Positions 8,179 through 16,130 of a DNA stretch of 64,000 bases are shown piece by piece. The first letter of the stretch is position 1; every line of letters begins with the position of its first letter. Source of the stretch: JBAIYU01 sp036763085 (GTDB lineage Bacteria > Bacillota > Negativicutes > DSM-1736 > Dendrosporobacteraceae); assembly GCF_036763085.1 (NCBI RefSeq), contig NZ_JBAIYU010000021.1, forward strand, positions 1-64,000, written 5' to 3'. Made by a program: the position numbers and the translations under genes. Under the pieces are notes generated by a model, which made no database searches, was not told the DNA's origin, and saw only the letters and a program-made list of their open reading frames with translations.

Positions 8179-8943
8179 CTATGAATTGCGTTCATAGAGA
8201 ATGCGTAAACCTTCTAAAGTAAGGAAGTGTTCGACCACATCGATAGTGCGGGATTGCTGTGCTATCAAATTAGCCAAACCGCCAGTCGCAACTACTTTAG
8301 CATCAGTACCAAGTTCTTCTTTCATCCGGCGGACAATCTCATCAACTTGTCCAGTAAAACCAAAAATAATACCGGATTGCATGCTAGCTACAGTATTACG
8401 GCATATAACAGTTTTTGGCCTAACTAGCTCAATTCTCGGCAATTTTGCAGCTCGTTGAAATAAAGCTTCGGTCGAAATTCCAATACCTGGTGAAATTGCA
8501 CCACCTAAGTAGTCACCATTAGCAGATATAGCACAGAATGTGGTCGCAGTTCCAAAATCTACAATGATTAAAGGTCCTCCATAACGTGCAAGAGCAGCGA
8601 CTGCATTTACTATACGGTCAGCTCCTACTTCGCGTGGATTTTCATATTTTATGCAAATACCTGTTTTTATTCCAGGTCCGACTACCAACGGATCAACATT
8701 AAAATATCGCTGACACATTTTCGACAGAGGCACAACCAATGGCGGCACAACTGAAGAAATAATAACAGCATTTATATCTTTAATACTTAAACCGTGAAAT
8801 GTAAATAAGTTGTTAATAAGCATACCATATTCATCGCCTGTTTTTTGCCTATCGGTCGAAATTCGCCAGTGCATTAAAAGTGTGTCACCTTCGTATGCAC
8901 CAAGCACAATATTGGTATTGCCAATATCAAAAACTAAAAGCAT
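8179..8943 (-). CDS. coaX: Type III pantothenate kinase
   Basis: Phosphorylates pantothenate, the first committed step of CoA synthesis. The 254-residue protein belongs to the ASKHA fold. It has DIGNTNIVLG at residues 5-14, ENPREVGADRIVN at about 100, and IVDFGTATTFCAI at about 120. The type III enzyme is the usual form in Bacillus relatives. It lies 36 bp after birA and follows the panC-panD-birA order, so the pantothenate-to-CoA steps are clustered. The terminator at 8139-8170 ends the unit. Confidence 0.97.
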   Translation of the reverse strand: MLLVFDIGNTNIVLGAYEGDTLLMHWRISTDRQKTGDEYGMLINNLFTFHGLSIKDINAVIISSVVPPLVVPLSKMCQRYFNVDPLVVGPGIKTGICIKYENPREVGADRIVNAVAALARYGGPLIIVDFGTATTFCAISANGDYLGGAISPGIGISTEALFQRAAKLPRIELVRPKTVICRNTVASMQSGIIFGFTGQVDEIVRRMKEELGTDAKVVATGGLANLIAQQSRTIDVVEHFLTLEGLRILYERNS

Positions 8944-8979
8944 TATTAGTCCCCCAAATAAAAGTTTAGCTTATTTTGA

Positions 8980-9960
8980 TTAGCTAGTCTGTTTGGGACG
9001 AATTGATACATCGCCAGCAATCACTTTTTGTTTGCCGTTCTCAGTTTCAACAAGCAGCGCCCCGTCTTCGTCTATATCTACAGCTACACCGGAAAACTGA
9101 GTGTTAATGCCAATTACATTAACAGTCTGTCCAAGTGTTACAGAATACTTACGCCAGTCATCCAGAATTTCTGGGAAACCGTTCTTAATAGCACTCATAT
9201 ATAGCTCTTCTAACTGAGATAGAATTTCCTGCAATAACTTAACACGAGAAATCGGCTCACCAACAATCACTCGCAGTGATGTAGCTATATCCTTCAGCTC
9301 ATCTGGGAATTCGTTTTCTGTAATATTAACATTGATCCCCATTCCGATGACAATATGATTAATAGCATCCATTTCAGCACTCATTTCAGTTAGAATGCCT
9401 ACTAGCTTCTTGCCATCATAAAGTATATCATTAGGCCATTTAATACCGCAGTTAACATTTGTTACTTGACGAATCGCTTTAGCAATTGCGACTGCTGCCA
9501 GTAACGTGCATTTGGGAGCATCTTGTGGGTTAAATGGCGGTCTTAAAATTATCGACATCCAAATACCTAAGTTCTCCGGTGAAAACCAACCCCGTGATAA
9601 CCTTCCGCGACCGCCGTTTTGCTCCTCTGAGATAACCACAGTTCCCTCAGCAGCACCAGCAGCAGCAATTTTTTTGGCCTCATTATTTGTTGAATCTATC
9701 TGATTGAAGTAATGTATTTTGCAGCCGATAAACTTGGTCTTAAGTCCAGTACTAACTTCATCAGGCAGAAGTAAATCAGGTGCTTGCCTGAAGCAATATC
9801 CACGCCTTGAGTGAGCCTCTATTGCGTAACCACCCTGCTTTAGTTCCTGCATATGTTTCCAAACTGCTGTTCTAGAGACATCAAGTTGTTTAGCAATTTC
9901 TTCACCTGATAAATACTCTCCCGAGCGCTGCCGCAGTAAATTTAAAATACTAGAACGCAC
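8980..9960 (-). CDS. birA: Bifunctional biotin-protein ligase / biotin repressor
   Basis: Attaches biotin to carboxylase carrier domains and, through its N-terminal domain, probably represses biotin genes. The 326-residue protein has a winged helix (residues about 1-60, LSGEEIAKQLDVSRTAVWKH). The catalytic domain contains GGRGRLSRGW (about residue 116) and KWPNDILYDGKKLVGIL (about 175). The C-terminal SH3-like domain contains DIDEDGALLVETENG. The start is GTG at 9958-9960 with AGGAGG 9 bases upstream. It lies between panD and coaX on the same strand, but the 218-bp gap before it is structured and may hold its own promoter. Confidence 0.96.
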   Translation of the reverse strand: MRSSILNLLRQRSGEYLSGEEIAKQLDVSRTAVWKHMQELKQGGYAIEAHSRRGYCFRQAPDLLLPDEVSTGLKTKFIGCKIHYFNQIDSTNNEAKKIAAAGAAEGTVVISEEQNGGRGRLSRGWFSPENLGIWMSIILRPPFNPQDAPKCTLLAAVAIAKAIRQVTNVNCGIKWPNDILYDGKKLVGILTEMSAEMDAINHIVIGMGINVNITENEFPDELKDIATSLRVIVGEPISRVKLLQEILSQLEELYMSAIKNGFPEILDDWRKYSVTLGQTVNVIGINTQFSGVAVDIDEDGALLVETENGKQKVIAGDVSIRPKQTS

Positions 9961-10009
9961 TATAGGATTCCTCCTAGTTAATAGTAACTGTACACCTCTA
10001 GATAAAGTG

Positions 10010-10140
10010 AGTCTTAATTCAGGTGGATTTTATCCTATCTGGATTATTGTCATCGAACCGCTCGCCTGTGCCCTTTAGGTATACTCCCGCTTGTAGAAGT
10101 CGGGATTATTAGATTAGCTTAGTCCTCAGATAAAAAGAAT
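10010..10140. other. Structured intergenic segment between panD and birA
   Basis: No gene is seen in the 218-bp gap. On the plus strand AATTCAGGTGGAT and ATCCTATCTGGATT (about 10016-10045) form a 13-bp stem. At 10084-10105 TCCCGCTTGTAGAAGTCGGGA forms a second stem-loop. Further blocks are ACCGCTCGCCTGTGCCC and GCTTAGTCCTCAG. It could be a 5' leader RNA of birA or the end of a decayed IS200/IS605-like element; I could not decide. Confidence 0.35.
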
Positions 10141-10178
10141 ATCTACCTAATCATAATCATCAGGGCAAATTCTGTCAA

Positions 10179-10562
10179 TCAGCGAATTTCACCATGCTGT
10201 TCGGCTGCCTTGATATCTTCGATTTTATTGTTATCATTTAAAAATACTACAGTTGGTTTAAAATCCTTGGCTTCTTTATCTTCCATCATTGCATAAGTTA
10301 TAATAATTACCTTATCGCCGGGCTGCACTAATCGTGCTGCCGCACCATTTAAACAAATTACTCCTGTACCTCTTTCACCAGGTATTACATAAGTTTCAAG
10401 CCTTGCACCATTATTATTATTAACAACTTGAACCTTTTCACCTATAAAAATATCAGCTGCATCCATCAGGTCTTCATCAATCGTAATACTGCCGACATAG
10501 TTAAGGCAGGCTTCGGTTACGGTAGCCCTGTGAAGTTTTGATTTAAACATTGTGCGAAACAT
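10179..10562 (-). CDS. panD: Aspartate 1-decarboxylase
   Basis: Makes beta-alanine from aspartate for pantothenate synthesis, using a pyruvoyl group formed by self-cleavage. The 127-residue proenzyme has the cleavage site Gly24-Ser25 in NYVGSIT, the conserved KSKLHRATVTEA start and the PGDKVIIITYAMM block. It lies 3 bp after panC, so translation is probably coupled. No panB is present in the window. Confidence 0.97.
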   Translation of the reverse strand: MFRTMFKSKLHRATVTEACLNYVGSITIDEDLMDAADIFIGEKVQVVNNNNGARLETYVIPGERGTGVICLNGAAARLVQPGDKVIIITYAMMEDKEAKDFKPTVVFLNDNNKIEDIKAAEQHGEIR

Positions 10563-10565
10563 ATA

Positions 10566-11420
10566 TTATCCCTCCCATACCATATTATCGATTAATCTAG
10601 TCTTTCCGATTTTAACAGCAAGAGCAATTAAAACAGGCTTCTCAATATTTATAACATCCGCTAATGTAACAGCATCATTAATAGCGATATAATCAATTTT
10701 AGCTAGTGGCTCATCGCTAATTAATTTAGTCATTGCTGAACGGATAATATCTGCATTTCTCTCACCTTCAGCTAACAACGTGGAAGCGAGTTTTAGAGAT
10801 TTGCTTAAAATTAATGCCGCTTGGCGTTCATCTTTGCTTAAAAAAACATTTCTTGACGATAGCGCTAAACCATCACTTTCTCTTACAATAGGTACTGCCA
10901 CTACTTTAACATTAATATTTAAATCGTTAACCATTTGCTTTATTACTGCAACCTGCTGTGCATCCTTTTGTCCAAAATAAGCAACATCTGGTTCAACTAT
11001 ATTAAAAAGTTTATTAACAACTGTTGTAACACCCCTGAAATGACCTGGACGGGAAGCACCGCATAAACCCTCAGTGAGCTCGCTCACATCCACAACAGTA
11101 AGCAAGTTACTATGACCATTTGGATACATCTCTTCAATCTCGGGAGCAAATACAATATCCACCCCAACACTTTCAGCCATAGCACTATCTCTAGCCAAAT
11201 CGCGAGGATAAACAGCAAAATCCTCAGTGGGACCAAATTGCAGCGGATTTACAAATATACTTACTACTACAATATCTTGTTCCTGTTTGGCCTGGCGCAT
11301 AAGTGACAGGTGACCTTCATGCAGATATCCCATTGTTGGTACAAAACCAACTGTATTGCCTGCAAGCTTTAACTGTCGAATTACATCCTTTAATTGGTCC
11401 ACTTTATTTACAATTCTCAT
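10566..11420 (-). CDS. panC: Pantothenate synthetase (pantoate-beta-alanine ligase)
   Basis: Condenses pantoate and beta-alanine with ATP to give pantothenate. The length of 284 residues is normal. Conserved blocks include VPTMGYLHEGHLSL with the HxGH ATP motif at residues 34-37, VSIFVNPLQFGPTEDF, YFGQKDAQQ and the ALSSRN loop. It heads the panC-panD pair. A structured leader with a terminator-like hairpin lies 50 bp upstream (11472-11658), so expression may be attenuated. Confidence 0.97.
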   Translation of the reverse strand: MRIVNKVDQLKDVIRQLKLAGNTVGFVPTMGYLHEGHLSLMRQAKQEQDIVVVSIFVNPLQFGPTEDFAVYPRDLARDSAMAESVGVDIVFAPEIEEMYPNGHSNLLTVVDVSELTEGLCGASRPGHFRGVTTVVNKLFNIVEPDVAYFGQKDAQQVAVIKQMVNDLNINVKVVAVPIVRESDGLALSSRNVFLSKDERQAALILSKSLKLASTLLAEGERNADIIRSAMTKLISDEPLAKIDYIAINDAVTLADVINIEKPVLIALAVKIGKTRLIDNMVWEG

Positions 11421-11471
11421 AAAGCCCCTCCTAATTACTTAATCAATGCCTGCCAAATACGCCTGGTAAAC

Positions 11472-11658
11472 CTAAAAAATAAAGGCCATTCCCTAATGAT
11501 AACAGCAAGGAATGGCCTGTAGTATTAAAACTGCTTGCCTAATTCCGTCTCAGCCTCAAGGATCTAAGCGGCGTATTTCATTTTATGTTTTCAACAAAAT
11601 CTGGTGCAGCTCAAAGAGATACCGCCCAAAATATAGCTTGTCGCCACGAAATATGATA
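11472..11658 (-). ncRNA. Candidate structured leader or small RNA ending in a terminator, upstream of panC
   Basis: On the minus strand a promoter TTGCTC (11676-11681), 17 bp, TATCAT (11653-11658) would start a transcript of about 175 nt. The RNA can form GGC(G)GTAT/ATACGCC around an inner TTTTGTT/AACATAAAA hairpin. It ends in a strong stem AGGCCATTCC/GGAATGGCCT (11482-11518) followed by TTTATTTTTT. The terminator lies 50 bp before panC, so this is either an attenuator leader or a separate small RNA. A pan RNA motif is known upstream of pantothenate genes in Firmicutes. I could not confirm a match. Confidence 0.5.
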
Positions 11659-11702
11659 GCATGTTTAATAATGGTGAGCAATATACGGAGGTTGAAAATA
11701 AA

Positions 11703-12374
11703 ATGAAAATTTTAGTAGCTGACGATGAACCAAGTATACTTGAGGTTGTAAAATTGTATTTGGAAAACGAAGGCTTTATAGTTTTCTCGGCAAATGACGG
11801 TGAACAAGCTCTTGCAATCGAAACAAAAGAGCGGCCCGATTTGTTGGTTTTGGATATTATGCTGCCTAAAATTTCAGGCTGGGATATTTGTCGTTCAATA
11901 GAACGCACTGTTCCTATTATATTTCTTACTGCCAAAACATCTGAGAGTGACAAAATCACCGGGTTTTCACTTGGTGCTGATGACTATATAACTAAACCCT
12001 TTAGTCCAAGAGAGCTTGTTGCTCGAATTAAAGCAGTATTGCGCAGAAGCGGTCTGCTTGACGAAACGGGTTCAAGCTTAAAGTTGCCTGGTCTTATCAT
12101 TAACATTATTCACCAAACAGTTGAACTTAGCGGAAAACAGGTCAATTTACCTCCCAAAGAATACGAATTACTTACGTTTTTAGCACGCCATCCAAAAGTT
12201 GTGTTCTCACGTGACCAACTGCTAACTAACGTCTGGGGATATGAGTTTGATGGAGATGATCGCACTGTTGATGCTACCATAAAACGTTTGCGCCAAAAAA
12301 TAGTAAGTAACAATTTTAACTATATACATACTGTATGGGGAATAGGTTATAAATTTGAGGTTATAGGAAAATGA
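11703..12374 (+). CDS. OmpR/PhoB-family response regulator
   Basis: A 223-residue DNA-binding response regulator. The receiver domain (1-115) carries the acidic pocket ADDE, the phosphoacceptor Asp in LLVLDIMLP (about residue 50), the Thr in FLTAK and the Lys in ITKPFSP. The winged-helix domain (about 125-220) contains LPPKEYELL and the recognition-helix region VDATIKRLRQKI. The ATG at 11703 is preferred, with CGGAGG upstream; an ATG 42 bases earlier has no site. It overlaps the kinase gene by 4 bp and is divergent from panC. The target is probably the exported protein at 13856 (inference). Confidence 0.93.
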   Translation: MKILVADDEPSILEVVKLYLENEGFIVFSANDGEQALAIETKERPDLLVLDIMLPKISGWDICRSIERTVPIIFLTAKTSESDKITGFSLGADDYITKPFSPRELVARIKAVLRRSGLLDETGSSLKLPGLIINIIHQTVELSGKQVNLPPKEYELLTFLARHPKVVFSRDQLLTNVWGYEFDGDDRTVDATIKRLRQKIVSNNFNYIHTVWGIGYKFEVIGK

Positions 12375-13783
12375 TACGTTCTATTTTTAGTAAACTAATG
12401 CTTTCTCAATTAATAGTCATTTTAGTTTGCACCTTAACTTTAGGGCTATTTATGTCTTATTTTATAAAAGAACATGTAATAAACACAAAACGAGAAGAGC
12501 TTGTAAGCAAAGGACTTACAATAATATCTCTACTTGAGAGTAGCGGGCAAGGCGGACGAACTCTTGGTCCGGCCCTGCCGCAAATTGGGGAACTAGCTGG
12601 TGCAACGATTTGGCTTGCAGACAAAAATGGTACGCTTGTTGATGGCAGCCCCCCGCCTCGTTGGCGGCGCCCATTTCCTGAACAAAGAGAAGAAATTGGC
12701 GCCCTTTTTGAAGGCACCCCCCAAACATGGACTAGGACTGGCCGCAAACAAATAGATCCCTCACTGGTTGTAGCACTACCGCTAACTAATACTCCTATTC
12801 CAACCGCTTTGTTTTTGTATACACCCATAGTTGGTATTACCAAAACAGTCGATTCGATCGAACAAATTCTGACTTATTCGATACTGCTGGGAATATTTAT
12901 TGCTGTAACTTTAGGATTAGGAATATCCCGCAGCATTACACGACCGATTTCAAATATGAGTAGAACTGCCAAATTATTTGCTATGGGTGAATATTCTGCT
13001 CGTACTACAGCAACAGGTAGTGACGAGGTTGGGGCGTTGGGGAAAACCTTAAATACTATGGCGGAATCACTAGCAAATGCAGAACGTAATCGTCGTGAAT
13101 TCCTTGCCAATGTAACCCATGAACTTAAAACTCCCGTTACCTCAATTCAAGCTTTAGCAGAGATTATACTGGACGGATTAGCTGTCCAACCCGACCAGCA
13201 ACGCCGATATCTTACAACGATTGTTACTGAATCACAACGAATTACCCGTCTTATCGACGATTTACTTGATTTAGCTCAGCTAGAATCTGGTAAGGTTTCG
13301 ATAAAATATACTTCTGTGTCTCTTATCGATATTCTCACTTTTGAAAAGGACAAGTTTAGCCCACAATTATTAGAAAAAAACCTCGAACTTAAATTCAATT
13401 TACCGCTGCAGTTGCCATTGATTTCTACCGATTCTGATAGACTGCAGCAAGTACTGTCTAATCTAATTAGTAATGCAATCAGGCACTCCCCTGAAAATTC
13501 TGCGATCACGATAGCTGTTGAGATACATAAGGATAAAATATTAATTGCAGTCATTGATATGGGAAATGGTATTCCCCTCAAAGATATCCCTCATATATGG
13601 GAAAGATTTTATTGTGTTGATAAATCCCGAGCTCGGAGCTCAGGCGGGACTGGACTTGGATTGGCAATCACACAAAAGCTTGTCCATACATTAGGCGGCG
13701 AAATCAATGTTTTAAGCAAGGCAGGCTCAGGAACGACATTTAGTTTTTCATTACCTTTAAAACCAGAGGAAAAAAAAGGTTGA
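12371..13783 (+). CDS. Sensor histidine kinase
   Basis: A 470-residue membrane kinase paired with the regulator at 11703. It has a transmembrane helix at about 10-30, an extracytoplasmic domain (about 31-160) with a proline-rich stretch (GSPPPRWRRPFP), and a second membrane helix at about 165-190. A HAMP domain, a HisKA dimerisation domain with the phosphoacceptor His in FLANVTHELKTP, and an ATPase domain (NLISNAIRHS, DMGNGIP, GGTGLGLAI) follow. The ATGA overlap with the regulator gene indicates an operon. The signal sensed is unknown. Confidence 0.93.
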   Translation: MIRSIFSKLMLSQLIVILVCTLTLGLFMSYFIKEHVINTKREELVSKGLTIISLLESSGQGGRTLGPALPQIGELAGATIWLADKNGTLVDGSPPPRWRRPFPEQREEIGALFEGTPQTWTRTGRKQIDPSLVVALPLTNTPIPTALFLYTPIVGITKTVDSIEQILTYSILLGIFIAVTLGLGISRSITRPISNMSRTAKLFAMGEYSARTTATGSDEVGALGKTLNTMAESLANAERNRREFLANVTHELKTPVTSIQALAEIILDGLAVQPDQQRRYLTTIVTESQRITRLIDDLLDLAQLESGKVSIKYTSVSLIDILTFEKDKFSPQLLEKNLELKFNLPLQLPLISTDSDRLQQVLSNLISNAIRHSPENSAITIAVEIHKDKILIAVIDMGNGIPLKDIPHIWERFYCVDKSRARSSGGTGLGLAITQKLVHTLGGEINVLSKAGSGTTFSFSLPLKPEEKKG

Positions 13784-13855
13784 ATGTCATATTGCTGTCA
13801 TAATCTCTGCTTATAATTAAATCAAGATTTTAAAATTATTTGCGGAGGGTTAACC

Positions 13856-14509
13856 ATGAACTTCACTAAGAAGAGTATTGCTGCACTTATTATCGGCGTT
13901 TTTATATTAGGCGGGGCAGTTGCACCTTTTATCATTAAGGCAGTAACTGCAAACCGCTCATCAATTGATTATCGGCAAATCGATCCTGCTAAGGCAGCGG
14001 AGCAACTTTCTGATCGTTTAAATATAGACAAAGATATAATCCTAAAACACCATTCTCTAGGTCTTAGCTTTAAGGATATAACAAAAGCTGCTTATATAGC
14101 TGCTGCGGCTGACCAATCAATAGACTACGTGATAAACCAAAAAAATTCCAACAATACTTGGCAAGACGTCGCGGCAAGCATGAATATAAGCAAAGAACAA
14201 ATTAAAACAGTCAAACAGACAATGATCGCCAATCGTCTTCAAACAACGCTCGGGTTTGATAAACAAACAACGTTACCTCTGATTCAACAAGGGTATCACT
14301 CTCGCCATGTGGCCATGGCTGGACTGCTAGCCAATGATTCGGGAAAGTCAATTAACGATATTGTAATTATGAAAACAAAAAATAATAACTGGACTGATGT
14401 GGGTGCAAAGTTAGGGATTGATACTTCAATTATCGAAAAACATAAGCAAGAATTAAACGAAATATTCCCAATGCATAAAAGTCGTTATGCAAAAGACAAG
14501 ACAAAATAA
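13856..14509 (+). CDS. Exported or membrane-anchored protein with two tandem repeats
   Basis: A 217-residue protein of unknown function. An N-terminal hydrophobic segment (about residues 8-30, LIIGVFILGGAVAPFII) suggests a signal anchor. Two similar units of about 60 residues follow. The first runs from LNIDKDIILKH to NNTWQDVAASMNISKEQIK. The second runs from LGFDKQTTLPL to NNNWTDVGAKLGIDTSIIE. Each ends in an N-N-x-W-x-D-V-(A/G) block, so a duplication is likely. It lies 72 bp after the kinase gene with a GCGGAGG site and is closed by the terminator at 14516-14540. It may be the output or an accessory sensor of the two-component system. Confidence 0.75.
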   Translation: MNFTKKSIAALIIGVFILGGAVAPFIIKAVTANRSSIDYRQIDPAKAAEQLSDRLNIDKDIILKHHSLGLSFKDITKAAYIAAAADQSIDYVINQKNSNNTWQDVAASMNISKEQIKTVKQTMIANRLQTTLGFDKQTTLPLIQQGYHSRHVAMAGLLANDSGKSINDIVIMKTKNNNWTDVGAKLGIDTSIIEKHKQELNEIFPMHKSRYAKDKTK

Positions 14510-14515
14510 GAAGAT

Positions 14516-14540
14516 GGAGAGCCTTGTGGCTCTCCTTTTT
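14516..14540 (+). terminator. Rho-independent terminator of the two-component operon
   Basis: GGAGAGCC-TTGT-GGCTCTCC is followed by TTTTT on the plus strand, directly after the 13856 gene. Its T run overlaps the stop region of the convergent gene at 14539. Confidence 0.9.
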
Positions 14541-14823
14541 ACTCGACTAAAATACCTTGTGCAAGCAACGAATTGTCACTTTCCCAGGTTTCTACTATTG
14601 CCAAGGCAGTCCGGTAGTCAAATCCCATACCAAGCAGATAGCTTATCATCGCAGTTTCAATTATTACATGCCGAGTATTAGTGGCGTTTAACTCTTTTAA
14701 CCCATGTGCAATTGCGGGCTGCAGTTGACAGAGAAAGTAACATGCATTCATAGTTTGAGCTCCGGGAACGACTGTTATGACTGGGGCTTGGCGTTTTCCG
14801 CCATTCTTACTAAATATAGCCAC
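14539..14823 (-). CDS. Small protein of unknown function
   Basis: A 94-residue protein I do not recognise. The middle (VITVVPGAQTMNACYFLCQLQPAIAHGLKEL) and the C-terminal helical part (LLGMGFDYRTALAIVETWESD) look like a compact cytoplasmic domain. The start is GTG at 14821-14823 with GAGGAGTGGGAG just upstream, which supports translation. Its stop overlaps the terminator of the convergent operon. No membrane segment or metal motif is obvious. Confidence 0.6.
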   Translation of the reverse strand: MAIFSKNGGKRQAPVITVVPGAQTMNACYFLCQLQPAIAHGLKELNATNTRHVIIETAMISYLLGMGFDYRTALAIVETWESDNSLLAQGILVE

Positions 14824-14951
14824 ACTCCCACTCCTCTAATAGGTATTTCAATTTATCCTATGCATAATCATTATATTATGTGAACATATTATTCTGTTAT
14901 TTATAAGTGGATAGAAGAGTTAACTATAAATAGAAATCTTTCTTTCAAAAG

Positions 14952-14985
14952 AAAAATCCGAGTCAGCTAAGCTGACTCGGATTTT
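14952..14985 (-). terminator. Rho-independent terminator after the asparaginase gene
   Basis: A long stem ATCCGAGTCAGC/GCTGACTCGGAT is followed on the minus strand by TTTTTCTTTT. It begins at the stop codon of the asparaginase gene. Confidence 0.88.
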
Positions 14986-15981
14986 TTAAAATGTTGTTTC
15001 AATTGTGCCAATTATATCTCCCCGGTGATTCTTAAGGATGGGTGGAAATTTTGCGATAAGCTCATCATATTCAGCTGTTGTAATTAAATCCAATTTCTTT
15101 AGTATTCCAATTATGACTGGATTAATTGCCCGATGTCCGCCATCTTCGATTTTAAAAGTAATTCCAATACCGTCTGGCACAGACGCTAAACAGTAAACAG
15201 CTTCTGCTCCAACTTTTGCTAAAATGCGTCCTTTAGTAAGATTCATTAGTACTGTATCAATACGGCCAGTACCAGCCACAACCTGTGGGTATTCTAGCAT
15301 AGCATTACGAATTGTGGTTATAGCTTCTTCATCTTCTCCCCAATTACCACTTTCGGGTTTAACTAACCGAGCATAAGCCAAAGCCATATTGTAGATTGGC
15401 AAATAGAATACTGGTACACCACATCCATCTATGCCAATTTCCAGTTTTTCAGGAGATAAACAGGCACTTGCTGCGACTGCTTGATGCATAATCTTTTGAA
15501 CTTGATGTTCATCTTCTGTATACCCCTCAACTGGCAATCCAAGCATTTGGCATAAAGCCAGCATTGCAGAATGCTTTCCCGAACAAGGATTATGGACTGG
15601 CTCAGGCTTTTGACCAAGTTTGACCAATTCTCTAGAAGCACGTCCATCCATGGGGCGCGCTGGACCGCACGCTAATACATTTGCTGATAGTCCCACTTTT
15701 CCAAGAATACTATTAGTCAATTCTACATGCAGGTTTTCACCGCTATGTGACGATACCATTAAGGCTAATTCTTCACCAGTGATATTATATTGCTGCATAC
15801 CGCCTTGTTTTACAAAAGGTAATACTTGAAATGGCTTTGCCGCAGATCGCCAAAACATTGCTCTGTGTGCATCACCTATAGCGTCAATAACTTTTCCTTT
15901 AACATCAACTACAGCAATATCCCCACGATGAATACTTTCAACCTTACCAGCTCTAGTGTAATTTAATAATATTTCGCTCAC
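14986..15981 (-). CDS. L-asparaginase II-type (Rhizobium-type asparaginase)
   Basis: Predicted to hydrolyse asparagine to aspartate and ammonia. The 331-residue protein matches the Rhizobium etli-type asparaginase family rather than the E. coli AnsA/AnsB fold. It has RSAAKPFQ, SSHSGE, NPCSGKHSAML and IDGCGVPVF in order. No signal peptide is seen, so it is cytoplasmic. The GTG start has GGAGGG 8 bases upstream. It sits between the TCS block and ftsH. A dispersed repeat lies just upstream of the start (16010-16093). Confidence 0.85.
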   Translation of the reverse strand: MSEILLNYTRAGKVESIHRGDIAVVDVKGKVIDAIGDAHRAMFWRSAAKPFQVLPFVKQGGMQQYNITGEELALMVSSHSGENLHVELTNSILGKVGLSANVLACGPARPMDGRASRELVKLGQKPEPVHNPCSGKHSAMLALCQMLGLPVEGYTEDEHQVQKIMHQAVAASACLSPEKLEIGIDGCGVPVFYLPIYNMALAYARLVKPESGNWGEDEEAITTIRNAMLEYPQVVAGTGRIDTVLMNLTKGRILAKVGAEAVYCLASVPDGIGITFKIEDGGHRAINPVIIGILKKLDLITTAEYDELIAKFPPILKNHRGDIIGTIETTF

Positions 15982-16009
15982 TATAATTCCCTCCTGATTA
16001 ATAAAGAAA

Positions 16010-16093
16010 ACACGGCTTACGCCGAGCCTTAGCGACAGCGGAAGCCGATACTCACGCCTTATGCATGAAAGAAAGCTTTATATTTTATTATCG
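16010..16093. repeat. Dispersed repeat of about 80 bp, copy 1
   Basis: Starts CACGGCTTACGCCGAGCCTT and ends near CTTATGCATGAAAGAAAG followed by TTTATATTTTATTATC. It shares this order with copy 2 at 60671-60753. Both copies lie between the terminator of an upstream minus-strand gene and the start of the next one. GCTAAGGCTCGGC(N)2AAGCCGTG on the minus strand is the best conserved part and can form a small CGGC/GCCG hairpin. Confidence 0.7.
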
Positions 16094-16094
16094 T

Positions 16095-16122
16095 ATAAAA
16101 CAAGCCGCTTTCGCGGCTTGTT
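16095..16122 (-). terminator. Rho-independent terminator after ftsH
   Basis: AACAAGCCGC-GAAA-GCGGCTTGTT (16099-16122, minus strand) is followed by TTATA. It lies 8 bp after the ftsH stop. Confidence 0.88.
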
Positions 16123-16130
16123 AGTAGTAT

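Noticed and set aside
11521..11580. CTGAGA-like word in the panC leader suggesting a TPP riboswitch
   Set aside because: The other conserved parts of the thiamine pyrophosphate riboswitch are missing and the downstream gene is not in thiamine metabolism.
12457..12843. Minus-strand frame of 128 codons opposite the histidine kinase gene
   Set aside because: It is antisense to recognised kinase domains with no initiation signals.
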